In this document: positions 14,034 through 25,300 of the stretch, in pieces
How the letters are laid out: each line of letters opens with the position of its first letter
Numbering within the stretch: the first letter of the stretch is position 1
Assembly: GCA_014338405.1 (NCBI GenBank)
Contig: JTDE01001586.1
Coordinates: 45,465 to 109,464 of the forward strand
Reading direction: 5' to 3'
Length of the DNA stretch: 64,000 bases
Origin: Paragonimus skrjabini miyazakii
Lineage: Eukaryota > Platyhelminthes > Trematoda > Plagiorchiida > Troglotrematidae
Notes under the pieces: model-generated
Told to the model about the DNA's origin: nothing
The model's input: the letters and a program-made list of their open reading frames with translations, nothing else
Database searches by the model: none
Made by a program: the position numbers and the translations under genes

Positions 14034-14682
14034 TTGACCTTATCAGTAATAAACTAAGTATCGCGGTCGGTCTGATGAAAGCTCGACTTGCTTGACGTTA
14101 CCATGAGACAAGAGTCGTAGTAGCGATTACGTTGGTCCACTCACAAGTTGCTATGAAGCATGTCGCTTCCACAGGCACCCAATTACATCACGAGTCATCA
14201 CACTCAAGTGGTGATCTGTATGACAACTGACTATAAAACTGATTGCTGTCGACATTTGATGGGTGAAAGGGCGAACGCCTGATTGTGTGAATCCTATGGT
14301 AATGGCAACTGCAGAGACGTACAGCTGACACAACCACAGTAAGTTTTCCCACGTTTTCATTGCTAGTGTCCACCCCCTTCAGTTTCGGCCAACGTGTTGT
14401 CCACGGGGCAATCGACCAGACGGCCAGAAGAGGTTGTGTGGTAGTAACTAAGCTGCCGTAGTGTTAACAACTAGGTGGCCATACCAAGAAAGCACCAGAC
14501 CGATAGGATCTCAGGGATCCAACAGCTACTAATTCGTTTGTGCAGAGGCTTGTACAGGAAAGAGGAAGCTCAGAAGTATATGCATTCCTGCCTTCGTGTT
14601 TACTGGATAATAAAACTTGTAGGACGGTCCTTGGAAATAAGAAAACCAGCTACAGGGGACGAAAGTCAAATGAGAAAAAACA

Positions 14683-14728
14683 CGGAGGTGGAGCCTGTCA
14701 GTCGCTGAATTAATATACTGATAATGTT
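14683..14728 (+). repeat. Short diverged repeat shared with 61.6 kb
   Basis: The string GGTGGAGCCTGTCA followed by AATATACTGATAATGTTG recurs near 61607-61700, where GTGGAGCCTGTCA and AATATACTGACATTGCTG are separated by about 50 extra bases. It is probably a piece of an old interspersed repeat. Its boundaries cannot be set from two copies. Confidence 0.35.
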
Positions 14729-14844
14729 GACAAATAGGCAGCTTGATAATCATTAAACCCAACAACCATATGGCTGGATTTACAGTCCTGAAGTTCTGTA
14801 TGAATGTCTAAAGTGGGTGTCTAAGATAACAGCAGCCATCTTTG

Positions 14845-14930
14845 ATACTCGGGGTCGAACCGAGAGTTAACCCGGTCGTGCTCATAAAGTTAGGTAATGC
14901 GTTCCATTAACCTTCACACTTGATACTCAG
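14845..14930 (-). repeat. tRNA-like relic (tRNA pseudogene or SINE head)
   Basis: The minus strand has a perfect five-pair T arm, CTCGG-TTCGACC-CCGAG (14848-14864), preceded at tRNA-like distance by D-arm-like sequence around TTAATGGAACGCATTACC. The expected acceptor stem does not pair, so a functional tRNA is unlikely. It does not carry the hammerhead core and belongs to neither of the other two tRNA-derived families seen here. Confidence 0.45.
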
Positions 14931-17900
14931 ATGAAGACAAAATATCCCCTAAACCTGTCGCTATTGAGTAATGGGAGAAATTCCATTGACAAAAGGTTTT
15001 GCGTGTTAAGACCAAATTTTCTCCAAGTTGCCTTTGACGCGTTGAGAACTGACCTACTGCTGCCGTTTTTTCTGGTTATAAATTTATCCTAAGCCTCACG
15101 ACTATCATAACAGTGCGTCTTTATACCCTTTCACCAGGAGCCGTGCCCATCTTCAGTCACGAATCAGTATGCACGTGTTCATGAGAGAGGGAGCAGTTGG
15201 GTTGTACTTCATGGAAATCGATTGGAGTGAAGTCGAACAATGGTTCTTTTCAAGTGAATCAGCTGTAGTTGTGCCTTTCAGTTATAGTTACATAAGTTGT
15301 AAACATACCTAAGTCATCTTCCATTAGCCCTCCTAGGATTAGTTTGCAGTCGGGAACTTCCAACTAGTGAGTGACTGATTTGTATAGCTTTACATTTAAC
15401 TACATAGAGTGATAAATGATTATTGATAAATTACTCACCAAGCGGAGCTGGTTGGTTTTCAATTACATCCGCATCCCACGGACCTCGTGTATCCTGTACT
15501 GTCCATGTAACCCAGTATTGGTGGATTACTAATGTTCGGTACATCAAGGACGAACAAAACAAACGGTGGCTAATCCGGGTTAGAACTTTGTGACACGTTC
15601 TAATCGGCTGAAAACCAGTGTGACAAGTATTACTAAATCTATGTACGGACAGACAAACCGTCAGCCACCAACGCAATTGCATCACAAATCCATACTTTTT
15701 GCCATTTCACGCCATTATGTTGATCGACTGTGCCACAACCCTTAGACGATTCCAGAAAGACTTCAACAAATAGCAGTCCCTCATCAGTTGTCTTGATTCC
15801 GAAGTCACGAGAAACAAATAGACCTGAAATACATTAGTGTCTTTTTCGAAACCAACAATATTCTTATATAAAGAGCCTGCCTCCAGTCGCGTTTGTACTG
15901 TGGGTCTCACCCAGCAAGTTACCCATTATTTGGGAGGCTACTATAACCAAAGCTGTCGATTGACGGTCTACTGGGTGAGCTCTATCTTTGCCTTTGTCGA
16001 TAGAGGTGATTACAGTCTCTTTCCAGGCTCTTACTAGAAAACCAATTGTGGGAGAATTATTGGAAAAGCCGCAGCTGCATAAATCCGAGTCGAACAGCTT
16101 ATGTGGTAGGTCTTTTCTAATTTTGTTCAAACGTTTCAAGCGAGTTATTTCCTATTAGCTCAACAGGCACTCTTAATGAGCAGTCAAACACACTCCCCGT
16201 CTGAAGTGTTGACGGCCTCCGTATCTGTGCTAATGAATACATCAGATGTTAGAAGTTAGAAACATTGTCTTTACTCTCGGTGTTTGTCGCTGCTTAACTG
16301 TAAAATAGCTTGGGATTCATTCTTAGATTATGGGAAAGTTGGTGCCAGGTGGCATTTCTATCGAGCTTTTCTTGCGGCAGCATGAGGCGACTATGCCACT
16401 AGGCGTATTTGTTCCACACAAACCAGCTCTGCACTAGTTGCTACCTGTTCCAGGCTCACAGAGACCGGACGTTGAATTCTTTTTCTAGTGTCATACTGAG
16501 TCCGGGACACTTAACTGGGACATGTTAGCTAACCGCTTCGGAGATGTCATCAACGATGACTTGCCAGTAGTTATCCAACTTGAGTTTGGTGAAGGAACTT
16601 GGCAGCGTAAATCCTTGAGGTGTGTTTTTATAGCGTCAGAGTTTGTTTAATGGTATACCTTTACACCGAAATTTAGATGAAAAATCACTCCACTCTTATA
16701 AGTATGGCTAACTGTCATGGTTTAATTGGTACCGGTCAATTGGAGCTTGGATTTTTGTAACGTTATCTATATCAGGCCCATTAGTGAGAACGTAACCAAG
16801 GCAAAAAGGTTGTTAGCCCACTCGCCATTCGGTATGAATGTGAACAGGTTCTAACGACCCGGTTTTCTGTGACGTTTCAAAAACCTTTTAAACCGCAGAT
16901 GACGCTGGTGAGTTGATTAGGTGGTTTAAAAAGTTTCGAATGACTAAAATCATCCATTATCAAACTTTGTGTGTAAAATGGATGTAGTCTACTGCTTAGT
17001 GTATGGTATTTAGTTGTATCGTGATTGTAGCATAGATCATTAAGATAAGATAAGTGAAAGGCTTAGTCGCATAACATCATCACTTATCTGACTCCGAAGG
17101 AGCAATGATGACATTCTTTCTAGCACTTAATATGGTTTTAAACTAGAATTCAATTAATGAACCAGATTACCTTCTTTTCCTAGCCTTCTACAACTGTGGA
17201 GCACAGTTCGACTACGGTTTGACAATTTGGCCGTCGCTCATATCCATGTTTCATTTTTGTCTCTATGGTGCCCTGTATGAATTAACAAGGTTGTAAACAG
17301 CTAGGCAGTGGCCATCCTTTTTCCCTGAAGTGTAAAAAGGAGTCATTAAACATGCAGAGCCGAGTGGTAACTCTACACAACTCACTTCGATTATACCAGA
17401 TGAATCTCGCTTGTGAGTTTCAACGAATTGAAAGACCGGAGTTGAGATGTTGTAATTTACTTTTTTTCGCGTTACCCTGTTTTGTTGACTGCTAAGTGAA
17501 ATTTTTTACCTTCTGGCCTGACTTGAAAGTGTACTTGTGGGAGAATGGTAAATTCTTAGGTATTGTTTAACTAGGTGTTGTGATGGTCTACAACTAGCTA
17601 GCTACTCGGATCCTATGTCTTATGATGGATCAAACGGCATCTAATTCGTAACGGCAAGTGGAAACGATGATAGATTGGATTGTGTACTGCTTCCTTGACA
17701 CTCATGTAGTTAAAAATGAATCATAGTGGCCAAAGTGCGCTCATTAATACCGAATGGCCGATCAAAGGTGCTCTTTCATGCTGGTCACGATTAACTCAAC
17801 GAGGCCACTGGACGATGCCACGAACATCAACTGATCCTGTGCATATGTATCGTAACTTCCCATACGCCTACGTTCGTCAGTCCTGTGCCTCGGAAAACTG

Positions 17901-20900
17901 TCATGGAAGGAGTATTCGTCCCGACCAGTGGCACACACGATTTGGACTGCTGCTTCTTTTGTGGTTAGCACTTTGCAAGAGTAGCAGATGCTATAAACGT
18001 ATACGCCATGGACATATTTAAGATGAGAACACTTACTTGTCCTTTGGAATCTCCAAACAGGATTAACGAGATGTCCTAATTGTCAGCAAACATTCTAATG
18101 TTCTCCCTTACCATGTGTTTCCGACTCTACAATCATTACGGACGTGGAATCAAGCACAGACAGACGGCGATCCGCCGTTTATGTGGTATATCATGAAAAT
18201 GGATTACCTGTTCATTGTGAAGGTATTTGTCGCCCAGGTTCTAGCGCTTACACATTCATTCACTCTGCGTAAGGTCGACTGCATAAGTGAATCGAGCCCA
18301 CTGACCTATACTCCGCGTAGATAGTCATGTTATCTGGATTGGGCTGAATGATTACATTATTACCGTAACACAAGACCACCAATGGTTTCACGCAGCTGAT
18401 CGATTCTACTCGAAAACCGTTCGCTTCAGGCACATTTTGATTACTAGGCAAATGAAGAACACAAACCTTTCAAACCTTGGTGCTCTTAACTAAATGTACT
18501 TGACCATGTCCGTTTTAAACCCTAACCAGCATACCTAGACGCCTTGGGCAATAATCGAGGACTCAGCAAACCCTATAGCTAAGCGTTACCATAGCTTATA
18601 TGTAAACAAACTAAGTGTGAGAACTTCCCGAAGCGTTGCAGTCAACTGTGAACTTACAAGACACCCCGTGGATTACAACAGCAGGCAAAGAGTTGCCAAT
18701 AACAATGGGGTGTTCGCAACTGATATACAAACGTTGATGTGCATGTAATAAATGCCAACTACAATTCACTAGATTGCTGGAACCAAGTGATTTATGCAAG
18801 ATTCCTATACGTTTCAACTTTCGCAGTATTACTAATCTGTGCGAATAAGGATGACCAAAATATACTTGGACGGAGGAGTTATGAAAGCTAACCCGGACCA
18901 AATCACTTTCATACGGGAAGGCAACAAAGATAATCCCGAAGTCTGGCTATCCAAACGAAATTTCCAGCTCCTGCTGAGCTGTCTGTTGGTCCACACACAA
19001 TTGTAATATGGTTTAGTTGACTGTGTTCATATAATTGTTGATGTATGCCGAGTCCGGAACTTGGCGTATAGTTCCATCGTTCCAGTCTGGTAAAGTTATC
19101 TGGGACCAAATACGACACGGAATTCACGTTTGAATGATAATCTGAACGAGACGGATATCAACATTCGAAAGCAACACGAACAGAACTCTGATCAGGTATG
19201 CACAACTAAACAATTTACGGCTTGGAGACGTTGGAAGGTGAGATGTTCATTATCTCTGTGAAGTGTGAACGAATCAGTTGATTGATATACTCTCAGTCTA
19301 ACTACTGTCATTATCCACTTAAACCTTGGGAACTTTAGCAACAACTGGCCAAATGAATTTCTACGCACTCCATTATCTACCATGGAGTCGGTAACCAACG
19401 GACCGCCTGGGCATGTTTTGTTAAGATGATGAGGTAACCTAAAAATGGGCGTGATGTGATCGGAACCAAATTGTCTCGAATTTCAAGTGGATCTCTATGC
19501 TTACATCAGTGTGTTTTCCGTATGGAGGTATGTGTGTACATTTATGCTCAATTTGTAACCAATTCAACAGAAAACGACGGGAATATCCGGTTTCTTTTCT
19601 ACCGGTAATTATGTTTGTTGTTAAGCCTTTCCATTCATGTATTCAGGGGTTAAACGTTCCTGAAATGTTTGTTTGCAGTTAGCCAGCGGGATAACTAGCG
19701 AATTGTCCCGTTTTGTGTTGAAAAGAAGCCGGTCACTTAAAGAACAACAAGCTAACGTACAATTCATCAGAACTAAGTCTTGTGAGGGATAAGGCAAGAC
19801 TATATCTCTTCATTCTGTCCGAACTTTGTAGAAAGCCACAGTTAGAGTTAAAGAATAACTGATGGGTTTGCCGGACCAGACAACAACTCTAAGCAACAAT
19901 TAACTATTAACAATTTACTGAAATTTCATTACAAGGAAAAAGTCGCTGTCTTTCTTTGGCGCAATGTTTTTAATCATTTTCAGCTATGCTAACCATTATG
20001 TTAAAATGAGGTTATAATTTAGTGTCGAGTTGTACGTCTGATGAGCTCTTATTTCACATAAAGAGATTACGAAAGTAGTGTGAAGAGACATTTCATCGTA
20101 CCGTGTTCGGGAATAAGCATACGGGGAAGAACTTAAAGTAACTACCAGAAGGCAAAGTACTATTCCTGGATCCTATAGCTGACAGATTGAAACATCTGAT
20201 GCTTGAAAAATGAGTCATATTCAGCTGGTCAAGGTGTTTATTCTGACTAATGTTCCTCCTAAACACTTGTTTACCTCAAGTTGTGTGAGTATTTACGATT
20301 AACTCCTTGTAGTATTTTTGTAATACCTGTTGCTTGCTATTGGTAGGCAAACACAAATAATTTTCCAACTTTTTCATATGTCTCAAATTTTGCAAAGGTT
20401 ATCAATCTAAGGAGAACAGGGTCTTACTGCAGAAGATTCTCTTTAAAGCCTATTCACCCCAATCATTTGCAGCTGTTACCGACGGGGCAAGTCATATTGG
20501 AGACCTATACCTTCCTCGTGTCCTCTTTATTCCGCAAATTAAGTTGTCCACGTCAGACGTACTTGTGAAGTCACTAATTACACCACTATACTAATCTAAT
20601 TATTATAGGTGCGTCCGCGTTGACTTTATTGAAACGAAAACGGTTTCGCGGTATTCTTTTCAGTGTTTTAGTGAATATACAATGAAGATCAATGATGCCA
20701 GTACCTGTTTCATGGACAGTACTGCGTAAGTGACGAAAGTTTGCAGGAACATCAAGGATCGCAATACTTACGCACCAGAAAACATGTCGGCGAAAGCTTG
20801 TTTGAATTTTTTCTGTACTCATTAGTCTACAGCCCCATTTACGAATAATTTCCATTAATATGCTTCAAAAAAGCCAAGCTATAAGAAGTTTATTAAGCAA

Positions 20901-21560
20901 GGGACACGTGATAATGATACACCAATACCACGGGTGCTCATCACTACTCACTGGGGGAGCTAGTTCACGAAAGTCCCGTATCAAATGAAGCGTAGCGGTT
21001 AGTACGTCAAAAGTATACCCGGAGAATAAGACACACCAAACCATATCTACTGAAGGATGAGATAAGTAGCTTAAAAAGGAGAGAATGTAAAGTAACATCA
21101 AATTAGTGGTTGTAGACAATCCATTAGTTGACAGAAAAGTTTTGAGAGCACATGTGAATAATCACAAAACGATGGACCTTCATCCACAAACAAAAGAGAA
21201 ATCATTCACCAGTCGTGCATGTTTTCTACATATCCCCAGCAACGCAAAACTTTGAGAGCGGGTTACAGTGTTAGTTTGTTCAAGAAGATACTTCACCCGT
21301 ATAATCTTCAACTAACAAAAAAGATTTCCACTTTAAAGCTTTTCAGAAAACATTCTGCTGTTTCGAAGAATTCCAGTGCAGTCGGAGAAGAATGCACACA
21401 CGTAAACCGTGTTAGAATTGAGCAGCAACATTTCGCTGTCAATGTGTTGGAACATTGGTTATGATCATGCTGGCTATGCTGTATCTGCCGATTCTCCACA
21501 TTTAACTTGATGCTGAACGCAGTAAAAACAAAAACACCCGTGTGGGTGCTCCACAGCCCC
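14931..21560. other. Gene-poor stretch with no recognised feature
   Basis: I see no gene, RNA or clear repeat. Open frames stay near 100 codons or less on both strands and show no motifs. A CTGATGA followed by a hairpin and GAAA near 20038-20080 was examined as a hammerhead and not accepted. Confidence 0.45.
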
Positions 21561-21764
21561 ACATTAGCACGACGAAGTATATGCGGATGCTCAGTCACAT
21601 TAACATGTGAGTAATGTTCACATTGCCCGGTCGCCTCTGTGATAGACACAGCAACTGCCCTGTTAACTGCAGTTAATGATCCCACAACTAGAACTTCTCA
21701 CCAAATTGAGAATGTAGAAATCACTAAACGGTATTTTGATTACTGATAAGTAGCATGATATTTT
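21561..21764 (-). mobile_element. 5' region of a tandem hammerhead-element unit (partial copy)
   Basis: This segment aligns in the same orientation with 22000-22190. GTGAGTAATGTTCA is at 21607 and again at 22026, a spacing of 419 bp, and the motifs around GTTAACT, TAGAACTT and GATTACTGATAAGTAG recur in order. It therefore represents the 5' region of a second unit lying immediately after the tail of the neighbouring copy, i.e. head-to-tail. The rest of this second unit (promoter and ribozyme) was not found at lower coordinates. The related sequence at 43025-43085 lies on the plus strand. Confidence 0.65.
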
Positions 21765-22195
21765 TGGTTGATATAAGTTGAGCATCACTCAACTGATAAC
21801 ACCTTTCGCATTTTCGTAAACGTTCCGGCCATCCCCTTTCGGAAAAGGGCCCTGTACTCAAGCCTTGCTCTTTTTAGGGCTCGTCAGTTGCGTATATTTT
21901 TGCCACACTCTGGATTTGAACTCCAGCCCACGTCCTGATGAGACAATCGTATTGACACACTGCTACACTGCCCGCACCTTAGTCGAGACCGAACACTATT
22001 GTCGAACGTTGAGCAGCATTTCTTTGTGAGTAATGTTCAAGTTTTTGTGAATCCCTGGGCAGGATACACCGCAACCGTACTGTTAACTCTGCTCGATTAT
22101 CTCTCTAGTAGAACTTTACGGCTAGATTTAAACCACGAATATTCCTAAACTCTCTGAGTGATGTACCGATTAGTGATAATTAGTAGGGATTTGAT
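21765..22195 (-). mobile_element. Hammerhead-bearing SINE-like element (copy 2, complete unit)
   Basis: Read on the minus strand the unit consists of the 5' region (about 22190-21985), a tRNA-like block with B-box-like GGAGTTCAAATCC (about 21913-21925), a degraded hammerhead (21852-21891), and a tail to about 21765. With the adjacent partial unit it gives a period of about 419 bp, which is my best estimate of the unit length. Tandem units are typical of Smα-type and retrozyme-type elements, whose RNAs self-cleave to unit length. Confidence 0.75.
21852..21891 (-). ncRNA. Degenerate hammerhead ribozyme (copy 2)
   Basis: On the minus strand CAACTGACGAGCCCT retains the CTGACGA core, but stem II is imperfect (GCCCT-AAAA-AGAGC) and the second core motif reads AAGG in place of GAAA. 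The downstream CTTGAGTACAG corresponds to the cleavage region with the GUC changed to GUA. Predicted inactive. Confidence 0.6.
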
Positions 22196-22224
22196 AGAAT
22201 CTTGATAGATAATTCCGTTGCGCT

Positions 22225-22345
22225 TGGCCTGAGTTCAATGACAAAGTGGTCAGCACAATTGTCGCGTGTAAACGTGGACCGGAATTCAAATTCCGGTCAT
22301 ACCAAGGGTATGTAGAAGAGAGAAACTTGTGTCCAGATCTTCTTT
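22225..22345 (+). mobile_element. Hammerhead-element fragment in opposite orientation (copy 3)
   Basis: Plus-strand fragment with A-box-like AATGACAAAGTGGTCAGC and B-box-like CGGAATTCAAATTCCGG, then GGGTATGTAG and AAGAGAGAAACTTGTGTCC. Compared with the other copies, the CTGACGAGCTCT block is missing, so the first catalytic core motif has been deleted while the GAAA and cleavage-side sequence remain. It lies head-to-head with copy 2. Confidence 0.65.
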
Positions 22346-25300
22346 AGGAAAAGAACTGACTAAAACGACTACCTGGATGAGAAGACTGAAACTAACTCTA
22401 TATGCAACCTAGCTTTATCAGCCGGTCTGTTACTTATCATTAACAGCTGATCACCCTCTGGTTTTTCATCTTTTCGAGTAAATGTTAAACTATTCGTGAA
22501 AGGACCTACAGCTATGGATACCCAAAACAGCTGTGCGAATTGTCTTTCAATTCCGGAAACACAATGAGGCAATAGGTCCTAATGAGAGTCACGCCTAACT
22601 GATAAAACCTTGCGTGTGTCCGTTCAGCTTGACACATTTCGTAATTTACTGCCATTCACCATCACCTTGTTCCGGTCATTCATGAATCCAACCTAACACA
22701 TGCGCTATCGATAAATGATGGCACGTGTGCTCAAACGTGGAATCGGTGAATCACCAGGTGAGCAGGTGGCAATATGAGAGCGTGTAGCAATTGAAACAAA
22801 GTTGAGCATAACTCGAAGATGCTTCGAAGGTGATCAACAAAATAGACAGATTTATTTGTAAACCTTAGGGTTTCAAATATCCGCATATCCCTGAATAGTT
22901 TTACGTTCTTTCAGAATACAGTGCATGCAGTTGAACCCATAGAAAACACAGATCAAGACTGGTTGATCTTTCATGCAAATAAACGCCCTTTCGAATGTTG
23001 AAGAATCACCCTGCTTCAACTTTCGATCTATTTTAAAGAGGCAGACTTTCGAAGGACATTTGCTCACATACAGTCAGCGACATTTCTCTAGTCCATGGGC
23101 AGCTTGACGTAACACGATCCACTATAGGCTAGCCAGCAATGTAATCAGGTTCACCTAATCTACGACACCTTCAATGTCAACCACCTGTGCTTCTGAGGGT
23201 GGAGTAGGGGGCTGTCCAAGAGGAAAGATAAGATTTCATCTTCAATGAACACAAAGTGCAATCAACAACAGCTAGTGGTGTGCTTCTAGCGCATTGGCGA
23301 GTCATCTTATGCGAAATCGACACTCCTTACTTGCAATCATCCAACTGAAGAGATAAATGTCAACACATCTATTTGAGTGAACATTGTCTCCCAACACTCA
23401 TTACCGATGAGGGCTTGTCCGTTGAGGAGATAATCGGACGAACCTGTCGACAGTGAGCAAATGATGGTAGTCAATTGTTTGCTCAACAGCTGAATGATTA
23501 ACTCTTTCGGTCGGGGGTATTTGTGCAAAAATGTTCACAACCTTGCCTGAGGCCACTCAGACGGATGACCTATGGTCTCAAAAGAGACATGTACTTTTAA
23601 AAAGCTATGTATGTAGAGTAGAGGGAAATCAGACGCAGAAATCCTGTCTGTTCTTTCATATTCCACTGGGGTGGTAGGGGTGATTTACAGGGTATCAGCT
23701 GTTGTGAAAGTTACAAACAAGCGTCTATAAACATTTTTTCGTTAAAAGCCTTCACTCATTAAACATGGACCAATACCGGAACTCAGGTGGTCAGTCGACG
23801 AAAGGTTGGGAAAGAAAAAAGATTTTGGTGTACCGATCCCTGAACTTGCCACCCATATAGCAGACCGGTTTCGAGTGAACAGTGACAACCTTATTTAACA
23901 GGTTTCGGATTGTTCATTAACTGAGTTGTGTGAATCAATGAGATTGCGGTTATGAAATCGATCGGTTTATTATCATCCCATCAGACATGTTCGCTTATGA
24001 TGTATCATTTAGAAAAATCAAAACTCTGAAACCCTACCAAAAACTACAACGCATCTGGTGTTAAAGTGAGCACCTCGACCACATTCGACATAAGTGGGGT
24101 TAGGGAATAGAAACTAAATGTGTCATCTACGGTTTACAACAATACCTGTAAAGCTGTCTCTTGATGAAGCCTCGTGGGTCATTCCAGACACTTTTCACGA
24201 AGTATTCACTAGATATGGTTACATTTTCAAAGCAACACTCTACTTTTGGGCTCGTATTCGTACCGACTCATTAAATAGATGTAGTTAGAACGGGATTCGG
24301 GCCAGTGGTCTTCTTGTACTGAACGGAAGATTTTCTCATTTTCCTGTTGTTTGAAATCCCTTGAATGATACGGCTAAATCCTACATAGTCAGTCGGCAAC
24401 CCCTCCTTTAAGCTGGTATGACATGCGTTACTGGATAGTAATGGACAGTCTGAAAGGTCTAGGCATCGGTTGCAACAGTTTTCGTATTGCAACACGCGCG
24501 GATGCTTGCCTTTATCAGCATTTCGGAAATGGCCTTTTCAGTAACTCAATTACTCAGTCACCGACACTTACCTACTTTGGTGAAAATCACCAGCCACTCT
24601 TGGTTAAATTAAGTCAAAAGGGGCAAGGTGCGTTTGGTTTCAATATTTGCAAACTATACTATGAAATATTTGTCTGTTCCAAGCGTACTGAAAACTGAAG
24701 TAAACCAAAATAGGACAGACGTGCAAGGATCACCTTATTGATGAACACTTGGATATCCTGTGTAGACGTTCACTCTGCTAAGACTGGAAGGGGACCACTG
24801 TATGTAGCGGATGTCATCGATGTTGCCTAAGTGATGAATGGTTTTCTGTTCTGCTGTCACACCGGAATCTGTGCAAGTTGTGATGTATGGGGTCACACTT
24901 TCTCAGGTGACGTAAACATCACGTCAACAATATTGTGATCCACGACGGTTTCTCTTGTATGTTTCTGACATCTAGATAGGCACTGGTACTGATTGTTTCC
25001 ATTCTCGTTGGAAGAGCAACAGCCGACTGTTACAAATGCTGAGGTCTGTATGACGTACACTTTTAAGCAAGGTGTGAGCGAGGGAAGTTGTAATCTTACC
25101 TACCTCGTCTGTTCACGCCATAACAAAATCTGGTTGGTCCACACGCCATACGTTTCACAAAACGTAAGCAGATGCATGGAAAATGCCAGCACACCAATAA
25201 AACGAGACCAACTGACGACAGTTCCGCACACTGCTATCTACAAGTCGGTTTTACTTCACCGTGATGAAAAAAGATTTATCATCGTCTATGACTTATGCTA

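Larger units (their letters stand above)
13831..14370 (-). mobile_element. Hammerhead-bearing, tRNA-derived SINE-like element (copy 1)
   Basis: Read on the minus strand, the copy has four parts. A 5' region (about 14370-14045) resembles those of the copies near 22.1 and 43.1 kb. A tRNA-like block follows, with an A-box-like TGGCGCAGTGGTAAAC (14018-14033) and a B-box-like GGTTCTAGTTCC (13978-13989). A hammerhead ribozyme fold follows at 13916-13960, and then a tail ending in GTTCAACTTGAAACTTAG. There is no coding capacity, so mobilisation would depend on a reverse transcriptase in trans. The architecture resembles the schistosome Smα family, which is known to combine a Pol III promoter with an active hammerhead. 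Homology of the 5' region is weaker than that of the 3' half, so the right boundary is approximate. Confidence 0.8.

Noticed and set aside
20038..20085. CTGATGA, a hairpin-like CTCTTAT/ATAAAGAG and GAAA as another hammerhead
   Set aside because: The stem is bulged, extra bases separate it from GAAA, and no stem I partner or NUH cleavage site follows.
21308..21685. A 125-codon minus-strand frame as a gene
   Set aside because: About 125 bp of it overlaps the 5' region of the hammerhead-element unit and no protein family is recognisable.
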